From NCBI RefSeq assembly GCF_001570525.1, contig NZ_BBXC01000023.1, forward strand, positions 85,494-149,493: a DNA stretch of 64,000 nt. The letters are read 5' to 3'. Under the pieces are notes generated by a model. That model was not told the origin of the DNA. It worked only from the letters and a program-made list of their open reading frames with translations, and did no database searches. A program made the translations under genes and the position numbers. Below are positions 7,810 through 24,899 of this stretch, piece by piece (within the stretch, counting starts at the first letter, position 1; the number at the start of each line of letters is the position of its first letter). The DNA is from Herbidospora sakaeratensis. GTDB taxonomy: Bacteria > Actinomycetota > Actinomycetes > Streptosporangiales > Streptosporangiaceae.

Positions 7810-10800
7810 ATGAGACCCCCACCCAGACTCCGGCCTCGGTCGTGGCGTTTCCGCGCCACGGCCGTCTTCGCCGCGGTGGCGGCGGCCGTCGCGCTCGCCA
7901 CCTTCCCGACCCTCCCCGCCAGCGCCGCCATCGCGTGCCAGGTGACCTACGCCAAGCAGTGGGACAACGGTTCCGGCTTCGGCGCCAACATCTCCATCCA
8001 GAACCTCGGCGACGCGGTCAGCCCCTGGCGGCTGACCTACACGTGGCCCGGCAACCAGACCGTGCAGCAGGGCTGGAACGGCACCTGGTCGCAGTCGGGC
8101 GCGAACGTGACGGTCGTCGCGCCGTCGTGGGCGCAGAACCTCGGCAGCGGCGCGAACGTCGGGATCGGCTTCAACGGCCAGTACAGCGGCACCAACACCA
8201 ACCCGGCCTCGTTCTCGCTGAACGGCACGGTCTGCAACGGGCCGAACCCCTCGCCCTCCCCGTCTCCTTCGCCGACCCCGCAGGCGCTCGTCGTGACGCC
8301 GACGACGGTGAACGTGCCCGAGGGCGGCACCGCCACCTACTCGGTGCGACTCCAGGCGCAGCCCTCGTCGAACGTCACGGTGACCTCGACGGCCGGTTCG
8401 GGTGACACGAACCTGACCGTGAGCTCGGGAGCCAGCCTGACGTTCACGTCGTCGAACTGGGCCACCGCCCAGACCGTGACACTGGCCGCCGCGCAGGACT
8501 CCGACAGCACCAACGGCTCCCGCACGATCGCCGTCGCCTCCAGCGGCCTGACCAGCGTGAGCGTCACCGCGAACGAGGTCGACGACGACCCGGGCACCAC
8601 CCAGTCGCTGGTCGTCTCGCCGACCGCGGTGACCGTCCCCGAGGGCAACACCGCCATCTTCGGCGTACGCCTGGCGATCGCGCCCACCTCGAACGTCACC
8701 GTGACCACCACGGCCGGCTCGGGCGACGCCGACCTGACCGCGACCGCCGGCACCTCGCTGACGTTCACGCCGTCGAACTACGCGACCGCGCAGAACGTGA
8801 CGCTGAGCGCCGCGCAGGACAGCGACAGCACGAACGGCTCGCGCACCTTCACCGTGGCGTCCACCGGCCTGTCCTCGGTGGCCGTCACGGCGACGGAGGC
8901 CGACGACGAGAACACGAGCAACGCGTACATCACCGAGTTCCAGACGCAGTACAACAAGCTGAAGTCGAGCGCCTCGGGCTACCTGTCACCCGAGGGCATC
9001 CCCTACCACTCGGTGGAGACGCTGCTCGTCGAGGCGCCCGACCACGGGCACGAGACCACGTCGGAGGCGTTCTCCTACCTGATCTGGCTGGAGGCGCAGT
9101 ACGGCCGCGTCACCCGCAACTGGGCGCCGTTCAACGCCTCGTGGGCGCTGATGGAGCAGTACATCATCCCGTCGACGGCGGGGCAGCCGGGCGGGCAGAC
9201 GGCGTACAACCCCAGTGACCCGGCCGACTACGCGCCCGAGTTCAACCAGCCGAACCAGTACCCGTCGCCGCTCTCGACGAGCGTCGTCGCGGGTCAGGAC
9301 CCGCTGGCCGCCGAGCTCCAGTCGACCTACGGCAACCGCACCATGTACGCCATGCACTGGCTGATCGACGTCGACGACGTCTACGGCTTCGGCACCGGCC
9401 GCGGCAGCAGCCTGAGCGAGTGCGGCGACAACACCAAGCGGGTCACCTACATCAACACCTACCAGCGCGGCCCGCAGGAGTCGGTCTTCGAGACCATCCC
9501 GCACCCGTCGTGCGAGACCCAGCGGTACGGCCAGACCGGCGGCGGCTTCCAGCCGCTGTTCATCCAGGGCACCGCGGCCCCGCAGTGGCGCTACACCAAC
9601 GCCCCCGACGCCGACGCCCGCGCCGTCCAGGCCGCCTACTGGGCGCTGATCTGGGCGACCGAGCAGGGCAACCAGTCGCAGATCTCGGCCACCCTCACCA
9701 AGGCCGGCAAGCTCGGCGACTACCTGCGCTACGCGATGTACGACAAGTACTTCAAGAACCCCGGCTGCGCGTCGCCGACGTGCACCGCCGGTTCGGGCAA
9801 GAGCAGCTCGGCGTACCTGCTGAACTGGTACTTCGCCTGGGGCGGCGCCATGGACGGCACGTGGGCGTGGCGGATCGGCTCCAGCCACAACCACGGCGGA
9901 TACCAGAACCCGCTCGCGGCCTGGGTGCTCAGCTCGAGCGGCCCGACCGCGCTGCGCCCGCAGTCGCCGACGGCCGCGACCGACTGGACCACCTCGCTCA
10001 CCCGCCAGGTGCAGTTCTACAAGTGGCTCCAGTCCGCCGAGGGCGGCATCGCGGGCGGCGCGACCAACTCGTGGGACGGCGCCTACGCCTCCCGGCCGAG
10101 CAACCTGCCGCAGTTCTTCGGCCAGACCTACGACGTCGACCCCGTCTACCACGACCCGCCCTCCAACCAGTGGTTCGGCTTCCAGGCGTGGGGCATGCAG
10201 CGCCTCGCGGAGCTCTACTACGTGACCGGCAACACGATGGCCAAGTCGGTGCTCGACAAGTGGGTCCCGTGGGCCGTCGCGAACACCACCCTGGGCAGCG
10301 GCGCGACCTTCGCCATCCCGAACGAGATGGACTGGTCGGGCGCGCCGGTGGCCAACTTCAACTGCTCGACCTGCACCCCGGCCGACAACCCCGGCCTGCA
10401 CGTGTCCATCCGCAACACCGGCACCGACGTCGGCGTCGCGGCCTCCCTGGCCCGGACGCTGATCTGGTACGCCGCCAAGGAGAACGGCTCGACCCTGGGC
10501 AACCAGGCGAAGGCCACGGCCAAGGGGCTGATCGACCGCCTGCTGCTGTCGAAGACCAGCAAGGGCATCGCGATCCCCGAGCCGCGCGCCGACTACCAGC
10601 GCTTCGACGACGTCTACAACGCGTCGACGGGCCAGGGGGTCTACATCCCCTCCGGCTACAGCGGCGTCATGCCCAACGGCGACACGATCGTCCCGGGCAA
10701 GTCGTTCCTCGGCATCCGGTCCTTCTACCTGCAGGACCCGGAATGGCCCAAGGTTCAGGCATACCTGAACGGCGGCGCCGTGCCGACGTTCACCTATCAC

Positions 10801-10869
10801 CGGTTCTGGGCCCAGGCGGACATCGCCATGGCCCTGGCCGACTACGGCACGCTGTTCCCGGCGGGCTGA
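7810..10869 (+). CDS. Secreted GH48 cellobiohydrolase with CBM2 and two beta repeats
   Basis: A 1019-residue secreted exo-acting cellulase. Signal peptide about 1-40; family 2 carbohydrate-binding module 41-143 bracketed by Cys43 and Cys142; Pro-Ser linker; two tandem repeats of about 100 residues (about 159-258 and 266-362) sharing VPEG, NVTVT, TAGSGD, AAQDSDSTNGSRT and VASTGL-type stretches; then the GH48 catalytic domain from about 370. The catalytic acid is expected in DHGHETTSEA (E415). GGAG lies 11 bases before the ATG. A strong hairpin follows the stop. GH48 enzymes cleave cellobiose processively from reducing ends and act with endoglucanases, none of which is adjacent. The usual TGGGAGCGCTCCCA CebR site was not found upstream. 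Confidence 0.95.
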   Translation: MRPPPRLRPRSWRFRATAVFAAVAAAVALATFPTLPASAAIACQVTYAKQWDNGSGFGANISIQNLGDAVSPWRLTYTWPGNQTVQQGWNGTWSQSGANVTVVAPSWAQNLGSGANVGIGFNGQYSGTNTNPASFSLNGTVCNGPNPSPSPSPSPTPQALVVTPTTVNVPEGGTATYSVRLQAQPSSNVTVTSTAGSGDTNLTVSSGASLTFTSSNWATAQTVTLAAAQDSDSTNGSRTIAVASSGLTSVSVTANEVDDDPGTTQSLVVSPTAVTVPEGNTAIFGVRLAIAPTSNVTVTTTAGSGDADLTATAGTSLTFTPSNYATAQNVTLSAAQDSDSTNGSRTFTVASTGLSSVAVTATEADDENTSNAYITEFQTQYNKLKSSASGYLSPEGIPYHSVETLLVEAPDHGHETTSEAFSYLIWLEAQYGRVTRNWAPFNASWALMEQYIIPSTAGQPGGQTAYNPSDPADYAPEFNQPNQYPSPLSTSVVAGQDPLAAELQSTYGNRTMYAMHWLIDVDDVYGFGTGRGSSLSECGDNTKRVTYINTYQRGPQESVFETIPHPSCETQRYGQTGGGFQPLFIQGTAAPQWRYTNAPDADARAVQAAYWALIWATEQGNQSQISATLTKAGKLGDYLRYAMYDKYFKNPGCASPTCTAGSGKSSSAYLLNWYFAWGGAMDGTWAWRIGSSHNHGGYQNPLAAWVLSSSGPTALRPQSPTAATDWTTSLTRQVQFYKWLQSAEGGIAGGATNSWDGAYASRPSNLPQFFGQTYDVDPVYHDPPSNQWFGFQAWGMQRLAELYYVTGNTMAKSVLDKWVPWAVANTTLGSGATFAIPNEMDWSGAPVANFNCSTCTPADNPGLHVSIRNTGTDVGVAASLARTLIWYAAKENGSTLGNQAKATAKGLIDRLLLSKTSKGIAIPEPRADYQRFDDVYNASTGQGVYIPSGYSGVMPNGDTIVPGKSFLGIRSFYLQDPEWPKVQAYLNGGAVPTFTYHRFWAQADIAMALADYGTLFPAG

Positions 10870-10877
10870 CCATCCGA

Positions 10878-10907
10878 CCGGCGCGGGCTCGCACGAGCCC
10901 GCGCCGG
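10878..10907 (+). terminator. Hairpin terminator after the GH48 gene
   Basis: A 14-base perfect inverted repeat (arms 10878-10891 and 10894-10907) separated by 2 bases, starting 8 bases after the cellulase stop. It lacks a clear T run, as is common for high-GC actinomycete terminators. Confidence 0.75.
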
Positions 10908-10924
10908 CTGTTCTGGAGTACGCA

Positions 10925-12277
10925 GTGAGAGCACAGTTCGCGGGGGGTCGCGAAGGGAAGGCCCGGCTGGCCTGGGGGCAGCGCGCCATCTGGGACGCCG
11001 TCCAGCAGGCCGGAGCGGCCAACGCCCACTTCTTCAACATCGGCCGGCTGATCCCCTTCGCCCGGGGCCGGGGCCCCTTCCCGCTCGACGACGTGGTCGC
11101 CGGGATCGCCGCGCTGACCCTCCGGCACGAGGCCCTCCGGGCCCGCACCCACGTCGACGCGGACGGCGAGCCCTTCCAGGTCGTCCACGGCGAGGGCGCG
11201 CTGCCGATCCGGCTGGCCGAGTGCGCCGACGAGGAGGCCGACGAGGTCGCCGAGGTGCTGCTGGCCGACCTCGGCCGCACGGCGTTCGCGCCCGGCGACG
11301 AGTGGCCGGCGCGGTTCGGCCTGGTCGTCGTCGACGGCATGGTCCGGCACGTGGTGTTCGTGCTGTGCCACCTGGCCGCCGACGACTACGCCGCCGACCT
11401 GGTCGCCCGCGAGCTGCGCAACCTGCTGCTGCGCGGCGGGTTCCCGGTGCCGCCGTCGCAGCAGTTGCTCGACCTGGTGACCGAGGAGGAGTCGGGCGTC
11501 GGCCGCTACCGCTCGGAGGCCGCGCTGGCCCACTGGGAGAAGGGCTACCGGCGCATCCCGCCCGCCATGTTCCCCGCCGTGGTCGGCCCGCCGGCCGAGC
11601 CGCGCTGGAGCCGGGGCGTGCTGACCTCGCACGCCCTGGAGGACGCGGTCGCGGTGGTGGCCACCCGCCATCACGTCAGCACCGCGACGGTGCTGATGAC
11701 CGCGGTGTCGGTGCTGCTCGGCCCGCTGCTGGGGCACGACGTCTGCGCGATCACCCCGATCGTGCACAACCGCTACCGGCCGGCCACTCGCAACCTGGTG
11801 GCCACGCTCACCCAGCTCGGCCTGTTCACCCTGCGCCACGACCCCCAGGCCCCGCTGGCCAAGACCCTGGAGCAGTCCCACTCCGACGCCATGCGCTCCT
11901 ACCGGCACGCCCAGTACGACCAGCGCGCCTGGGACGCGATGGTGGAGAAGGTGAGCGCCGACCGCGACGTGCGCGTCTACCCGTCGTGCTGCTTCAACGA
12001 CGTCCGGCCGGTCGAGCAGCGGACGGCCGCCCAGGGGGTGCCGACCGACGGCCCGTGCCCGGCCGAGGTGGAGTGGCTGCCGGGCGTGGAGCACTTCAAC
12101 TGCGACTTCTGCTTCGTGGTGACCCGGCAGGCCGGGACGCTGGCGATCGGGCTGACGGCCGACACGTGCCGGTTCCCGCGCGACCGGATGGTGACGCTGA
12201 TGCGCGGGGTCGAGGAACTGGTCGTCGAGTCGGCGTACCGGGACACGCGGCCGGTGGACCTTCGGGCGTTGCGGTGA
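10925..12277 (+). CDS. Stand-alone condensation-domain-like protein, degenerate motif
   Basis: This 450-residue protein is built as a single NRPS condensation domain: AWGQRAIW near the start (C1-like), LTLRHEALRAR (C2-like), and CHLAADDYA at 148-156 where HHxxxDG is expected. The first His is Cys148 and the Gly is Asp154, but the catalytic His149 and Asp153 remain. It carries no adenylation or carrier domain. CTGGAG lies just before the GTG start. It is the plus-strand left border of the NRPS locus, separated from the GH48 gene by a terminator. It may act in trans as an acyl- or peptide-transfer or release enzyme. A PapA-like acyltransferase is the alternative. Confidence 0.82.
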   Translation: MRAQFAGGREGKARLAWGQRAIWDAVQQAGAANAHFFNIGRLIPFARGRGPFPLDDVVAGIAALTLRHEALRARTHVDADGEPFQVVHGEGALPIRLAECADEEADEVAEVLLADLGRTAFAPGDEWPARFGLVVVDGMVRHVVFVLCHLAADDYAADLVARELRNLLLRGGFPVPPSQQLLDLVTEEESGVGRYRSEAALAHWEKGYRRIPPAMFPAVVGPPAEPRWSRGVLTSHALEDAVAVVATRHHVSTATVLMTAVSVLLGPLLGHDVCAITPIVHNRYRPATRNLVATLTQLGLFTLRHDPQAPLAKTLEQSHSDAMRSYRHAQYDQRAWDAMVEKVSADRDVRVYPSCCFNDVRPVEQRTAAQGVPTDGPCPAEVEWLPGVEHFNCDFCFVVTRQAGTLAIGLTADTCRFPRDRMVTLMRGVEELVVESAYRDTRPVDLRALR

Positions 12278-12440
12278 CGTTACGGCGGACGGGCGGTGAA
12301 CTGGGGCTTATGTCCGACTTGTCCCCAGCGCGTTCCCACGAAGACGGGGCGCCTCGGTAGTCAAAGCCTGATATTTCACGATTTTGTCAGCGATGTGAGA
12401 GTCCTCCTTGACAAGGTTCACAACCCCTCAAGGAGCTCCC

Positions 12441-13061
12441 GTGCGGCGTGCCCTGTCCTTAGGCGTGGCCTCGATCGCCACCCTCGCCCTGCTCGCCACC
12501 CCCGCCTCCGCCACCCCTCCCGGTGTGCCCTCCTACTCCACCGCCGTGAGCCAGCTCAACGCGCTGACCGTGGCGGCCGAGGCCAACGCCGGCTCCTACA
12601 ACCGGGACCTGTTCCCGCACTGGAGCACCGTCTCCGGGGCGTGCAACACCCGGGAGCAGGTGCTCAAGCGCGACGGCAGCGGCGTCGTCGTGAACTCCTC
12701 CTGCGCCGCGACCTCCGGTAGCTGGTACTCCCCGTACGACGGCGCCACCTGGACCAACGCGGCCGACGTCGACATCGACCACATGGTGCCGCTGTCGGAG
12801 GCGTGGAAGTCGGGCGCGAACGCCTGGACCACCAGCCGCCGCGAGCAGTTCGCCAACGACCTGTCGAGCCCGCAGCTCTGGGCCGTGACCGACAACGTCA
12901 ACCAGTCGAAGGGCGACAAGGACCCGGCGGCGTGGAAGCCGTCCAGGACCGCCTTCTACTGCACCTACGCCAAGTCGTGGATCGCCGTGAAGTACAAGTA
13001 CTCCCTGAAGCTCCAGTCGTCGGAGAAGACGGCCCTGAACTCGATGCTCGGCTACTGCTGA
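12441..13061 (+). CDS. Secreted HNH-family nuclease (GmrSD C-terminal/DUF1524-like)
   Basis: A 206-residue protein with a signal peptide (RRALSLGVASIATLALLA, cleavage near ASA-TPP). The HNH core reads DVDIDHMVPLSEAWKSGANA, then LWAVTDNVNQSKGDKDPAAW, giving the His and Asn/Lys pattern of beta-beta-alpha metal nucleases. Four cysteines suggest disulfides, in keeping with an extracellular enzyme. The GTG at 12441 has AAGGAG 5 bases upstream and is preferred to a TTG at 12408. It probably degrades external DNA for nutrient scavenging. It lies between the left condensation-like gene and the convergent NRPS, whose end it overlaps by 10 bases; a role in the peptide pathway is not implied. Confidence 0.87.
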   Translation: MRRALSLGVASIATLALLATPASATPPGVPSYSTAVSQLNALTVAAEANAGSYNRDLFPHWSTVSGACNTREQVLKRDGSGVVVNSSCAATSGSWYSPYDGATWTNAADVDIDHMVPLSEAWKSGANAWTTSRREQFANDLSSPQLWAVTDNVNQSKGDKDPAAWKPSRTAFYCTYAKSWIAVKYKYSLKLQSSEKTALNSMLGYC

Positions 13062-16000
13062 CCCCTGGCCGTCGCGAGGGGGCCGGTCCGTCCGGCCCCC
13101 TTCAGCATCTCCTGGCCGATGAGGTCGTCGGGGAGCGCGTCGGGGATCTGCTCGTCGAAGTGCCAGAGCACCTTGATGAACCGGCTCACCAGCACGGCCG
13201 TCGCCATGACGAGCGCGAACAGCACGTACATGAGCGCGATCCCGCGGCCGTCGCCGGTGCCGATGAGCACGCCGACCGACCCGGCCAGCAGGCCGCCCTC
13301 GGCCATCAGCGGTTCGAGCAGGGCGGTGCCGTAGGGCGCGACCAGGCCGTAACCGAGGGGCAGGGTGGAGAAGGCGACCAGCTGGTTGAGCGCGAACACC
13401 CGGCCGTGGAACCGCTGCGGGACCTTGACCTGGATGATCGTGTTGTAGATGCCGTTCAGCACGGTCAGCGAGAAGAACATGCCGAAGACCCCGGCGGCGA
13501 TCACGACGAGGTTCTCCTGCGCGCCCACCACGACCGCGCCCGCCGACAACGCCACCGTCGACCAGAGCTGTCCCCGCAGGCGGCGCCGGCGCGGGCCGCC
13601 CCAGATCGTCATGAGCAGGCCGCCGACGAACACGCCCAGGCCGCCGGCGAAGGTGACCCGGCCGACGTCCTGGAGGTCGCCGAAGCTCAGCACCAGCGGC
13701 GAGACCAGCAGGAACAGCGGCGACATGAACAGGTTCACCACGGCGAAGAACAGCAGCATGCTGCGGATGCCGCGGTTGCCCCAGGTGAACTTCAGGCCGT
13801 TGACCAGCTCGGTGAGCAGCGGCTCGCGACGCCGCCAGCCCATCGTCTTCGGGAACCGGACCAGCAGCACGGTGACGATCGCGACGGTGTAGCTGACGAC
13901 GTCGATGACGAGGATGCCGCCGAGCCCGACGACCGACATGAGCCCGGCCGCCGCCAGCGGCGGCACCAGGTTGGCCAGGCCGCCGACCATGCCCATGAGC
14001 CCGTTGGCGTGCCCGAGGAACCGTTTCGGCACGATCTGCGGGATCGCGGCGGCGTACGCGACCCGCTGGAAGGTGAGCGCCAGCGAGAGCAGCACCAGCA
14101 GCGGGTACACGTGCCAGACCATCAGGTTGCCGGTCCACACGAGCACGCCGAGGGCGAGCTGGGTGCCGCCCGCGGCGACGTCGCTGGCCAGGATGACCTT
14201 CCGCCGGTCGAACCGGTCGACGACGGCGCCCGCGAGCGGCGCGGCGAGCATGCCGGGCACCAGCGCCAGCACCGAGAACAGCGCGAAGTTCACCAGCGAG
14301 CCGGTGGTCATGTAGATCCACAGCGGCAGCGCGAACTCGGTCAGCGCCGACCCGGTGATGGAGACGAGCTGCCCGGCCGCCAGCGCGGTGAAGCGCCGCA
14401 TGCTCGGCTTGGGGCCGACGTGGACGTCGGGGCGCGGCTCCCCGTCAGCGGTCGCGCCGGCCGTCGACAGGCCCTCCAGCCACCAGGTCTCCTCGCCCGT
14501 CCGCTTGGTGAGGGTGTCGGCCGCGCCGTCCTCGATGGCCCGGTGGGTGTGGGTGACGATCGTGGCCAGCTCTTCGTTGCGGTACTTCACGAAGTAGTGG
14601 GCCGCCTCGTCGAGCACGACGCAGGCGGTGGTCTCGGCCACGCAGTGCCATTCGCGGAACCGTTCCTGGTAGTACTCCATCGCGGGGTCGCGCTCCCCCA
14701 CCACCGCGATGACCGGCGCCGACAGCGGCGGCAGCTCCTTCTCGAAGACCTCGGTGAAGTACTCCTCGGCCTCCCGCGTGCCCGACCGGCGGTTGGCCAC
14801 GATGAGCTTGAGCTCCTCCTGGTCGAACTCCGCGACGTCGAGACCGGCGGCCGACAACGCGTTGATGCGGCCCTGGTCGCCGCCCAGTTCCTCCAGCCAG
14901 GTGCCGATCCGGGCGAACGGGCCCTTCGGGCGGGCGAAGGGGAAGGCGCCGCCCAGGTAGACGGCCTCGGGGGCGCGCCCGGCGGCCTCCAGGTGGCGGG
15001 CCGCCTCGATGCTGATCATGCCGCCGAGGCCGCAGTGGCCGTACAGCACGATCGGGCCGGTGACCTTGGCGAGGATCTCGTCGGCGTACTCCCTGGCGAC
15101 CTCGTGCATCGGGCGCGGCTCTTCGCCGAGTTCGTTGCCCGGTACGGCCAGGGAGAACAGGGCCCAGTCGTCGGGCAGGGCGTCGGCCAGCGGTTTGTAG
15201 ATGATCGCGCTGCCGCCGCCATAAGGGGCGCAGACGACCGTGGCGCGGGCCGGCCGCGACGGGGTCAGGCGGTGCAGCAGGCCGCCCGCCGCCTTCTCGG
15301 TCGACGGGTCGAGCAGCCGGGCCAGGTCGCGGACGGTCGGGTGCTTGAACAGGTCGAGCAGGGTCGCGACGTGCCCGGCCTTGCGCAGCCGGGCGACGAC
15401 CTGCATGGCCAGCAGCGAGTGGCCGCCGAGGTCGAAGAAGTCGTCGGTGACGCTGACCCGTTCCAGGTTCAGCACGGCGGCCCAGATCCCGGCGACGAGC
15501 TCTTCGAGTGCGGTCTCCGGGTCGGTGAACTCGCCGGCCGGCTCGGCCACCGCCGCCGGGTCGGGCAGCGCGGCCCGGTCGACCTTGCCGTGCGACTTCA
15601 GCGGGAGGCGGTCGAGCCAGACGTACCGGGCCGGGACCATGTAGTCGGGCAGGCGGTCCTTCAGCCAGGCGCGCAGCGCGGCGGTGTCGCCGACCCCGGC
15701 CAGGTAGGCCACGAGGCGCTGGTCGCGGAGTTCGACCACCGCCTGGGCGACGCCCTCGTAGGCGCCGAGCAGGGTCTCGATCTCGCCGAGTTCGACGCGG
15801 TAGCCGCGCACCTTGACCTGGAGGTCGCGGCGGCCGAGGAACTGCAGCTCGCCCGACTCCAGCCACCTCCCCAGGTCGCCGGTCTTGTAGAGGCGGGCGC
15901 CGGGAGGGCCGTACGGATCGGGCGTGAACTTCTCGGCGGTCAGCGCGGGGCGCCCGAGGTAGCCCCGGGCCAGCCGCGCGCCGCCGAGGTGGATCTCCCC

Positions 16001-18381
16001 CGGCATGCCGATGGGCACCGGCCGGCCGTGGGCGTCGAGCAGCCGCACCGTCGCGCCCGGCAGCGGGCGGCCGATGGGCAGCAGCCCCTTCTCCGTGCCG
16101 ACCTCGTGGGTGGTCACGCCGACCGTGGCCTCGGTGGGGCCGTAGTGGTTGACGACCCGGACATGCCGGGTCAGCCCGGCCGCCCATTCGGCCGGGGCCG
16201 CCTCGCCGCCCAGGACGAGCAGCTTTCGGGGCAGCAGCTCGGCCGGGTCGGCCTCGGCCAGCAGCGCGGCCAGGTGGGAGGGGGTGATCTTGAGGTAGTC
16301 GGGCGGATAGAGCCGGAAGTACGCGGCCAGGTCGGGCGCGGCGGTCTTCGGGGGCAGCAGGTGCAGGCAGCCGCCCGTCATCAGCGACAGGTAGAAGACG
16401 GTGATGCCGAAGTCGAAGGCGAGCGACTGGAGCAGCGCGAACTCCGAGCCGGGCTCGACCTCGAACCGCTCGTGCACCCCGGCCAGGTAGACCAGCACCT
16501 CCCGGTGCTGCACCGCCACGCCCTTGGGCCGCCCGGTCGTCCCGGACGTGTAGATGACGTAGGCCAGGTCGTCGGGCGTCACCGTGGTCGGCGGCGCGGC
16601 GTCGGCTCCCCCGCCGTCGAGGTAGATCCCGGCGACCCCGTCGGGCCGCAGCTCGGGGGTGGTCACCGCGAGGGCGATCCCGGCGTCCTCGATCATGTAC
16701 GCCATCCGCGCGGCCGGCAGCTCGGGGTCGACCGGCACATAGGCCGCCCCCGACTTCAGCACGCCCAGGATCGCCACGGCGATCTCGGCCGACTGCTCCA
16801 GGCAGACCGCGACCCGGTCGCCGGGCCGCACCCCGTGCTCGACGAGCCGCCGGGCCAGGTGGTTGGCCTGCCGGTCGAGCTCCCGGTAGGTGAGCGTGTC
16901 GTCGCCGAACACCACGGCCGGGGCGTCGGAGATCCGCACCGTGTGGTGCAGCAGCGTGGCGTCGAGGGGCCGCGGCTCGGCCGACTCGCCGAACGCCAGG
17001 GTCGCCGACGCCTCGTGGGCGGGCAGCAGGTCGAGCGTGGAGATCGCGGCCGACGGGTCGGCCGCGATCGAGCGCAGCAGCGTCTCGAACGACTCGGCCA
17101 GCCTCCGCACCGTCGACGGCGTGAACAGGTCGGTGCAGTAGATGAACGAGGCGCCGGTGCCCTCCAGGCCCTCGTACAGGTAGAGCGCCAGGTCGAACCG
17201 GGCGGCGGTCACGTCGGCCGAGAAGCCGCTGACCCCGATGCCCTCCGCGCCGCCCGATCCGGTCTGGTAGTTCTGCAGCGCGAACAGCACCTGGAAGATG
17301 GGCGTGCGGCTGACGTCGCGTTCGACGTTGAGCTCGTTGACGAGCTGGTCGAACGGGAGCTCCTGGTGGGAGAAGGCGTCGAGCGCGCCGTCCTTCACCC
17401 GGTCGAGCAGGCCGGTGAAGGACGGGTCGCCGTCGAGGTCGGCCCGCATCGCCAGGGTGTTGACGAACATGCCGACCAGCCCGTCGAGCTCGGGCTGGCC
17501 GCGCCCGCTGACGGGGGTGCCGACGGCGAAGTCGTCCTGCCCCGACCAGCGGCCGAGGAGGACCTGCAGCGCCGCCAGGAAGGTCATGTACGGCGTCGCC
17601 CCGCGCGCGTTCCCCAGCTCGGTCAGCGCGGCCACGAGCTCCCCGTCGAGGTGGAACTGGTGCTCGGCCCCCTTGGCGCTCTGCTCCGGCGGCCGGGGCA
17701 GGTCGGCGGGCAGGTCGAGCGGCGGCAGGTGGGCCAGCCGGTCGCGCCAGTAGTCGACGTCCGACTGGAAGACCCGGCCGCGCTGCCAGAGGGCGTAGTC
17801 GCCGTACTGCACCGGCAGCGGCGGCAGTTCCTTGCCCGCGAGCAGGGTCAGGATGTCGCCCAGCAGCACGTCGCCCGACCAGCCGTCGGTGACGGCGTGG
17901 TGGGCGGCCAGCTGGAGCACGTGCTGGCGTTCGGAGATCCGGACCAGCGTGGCCCGCAGCAGCGGCCCGGCGGCCAGATCGAACGGCCGGGCCACCTCGG
18001 CCGAGATCAGCCGCCGGGCCTCGTCGGCGTCGGCGGCCTCGTACACGGTCAGGTCGACCGGGGTCGCGTCGTCGATGACGAGTTCCGGCAGGCCGTCGTC
18101 GGTGGTGGTGAACCGGGTGCGCAGCGTCTCGTGCCGGGCGGTCACCTGGGCCAGTGCGTCGCGCAGGGCGTCGGCGGACAGCTCGCCCTCCAGCCAGGCC
18201 GAGAACGGGACCGTGTAGGCGGTGGTGCCCGGACGGTACTGCTCCAGGAACCACAACCGTTCCTGCGCGTGCGACAGCGGCGGGACCACCCCCGGTTCGC
18301 GGGGGGCGATGACGGCCTTGGCCGTGCGGCGGCGCAGCCGCTGCTGGATGAGGGCCCGCTTGGCGGCGGAGAGGTCCTGGG

Positions 18382-18385
<4 letters not shown>
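13052..18385 (-). CDS. NRPS module C-A-T-TE fused to an MFS exporter
   Basis: A 1777-residue terminal module. The condensation domain (about 30-460) has an intact HHAVTDG at 162-168. The adenylation domain (about 475-935) has YTSGTTGRPKG at 612-622 and YKTGDLGRW. Its ten-residue specificity code reads D658 F659 T662 K699 V724 G726 H747 V755 G756 K934 = DFTKVGHVGK, against DLTKVGHIGK for aspartate, so Asp is predicted. The carrier has LGGHSL with S990. The thioesterase (about 1040-1280) has GHCGLGG, so Cys1118 replaces the usual Ser, with D1233 and H1263 completing a triad. From about 1330 an MFS transporter follows. The ATGA overlap with the upstream NRPS shows translational coupling. Confidence 0.93.
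13077..13101. terminator. Hairpin terminator between the nuclease and NRPS ends
   Basis: AGGGGGCCGG and CCGGCCCCCT flank a 5-base loop. It begins 15 bases after the nuclease stop and lies inside the last codons of the convergent NRPS, so it can serve only the plus-strand gene directly. Confidence 0.7.
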
Positions 18386-24834
<6,449 letters not shown>

Positions 24835-24899
24835 GCAGCCATCTCCCAGGGATGAAACAGGACTTCTCCGCGATCAAGGACTTCGGCGACAATCGCGGG

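Noticed and set aside
12408-12413. TTGACA upstream of the HNH nuclease as a -35 box.
   Set aside because: Only 27 bases separate it from the start codon, and a -10 at normal spacing would fall on the AAGGAG ribosome binding site.
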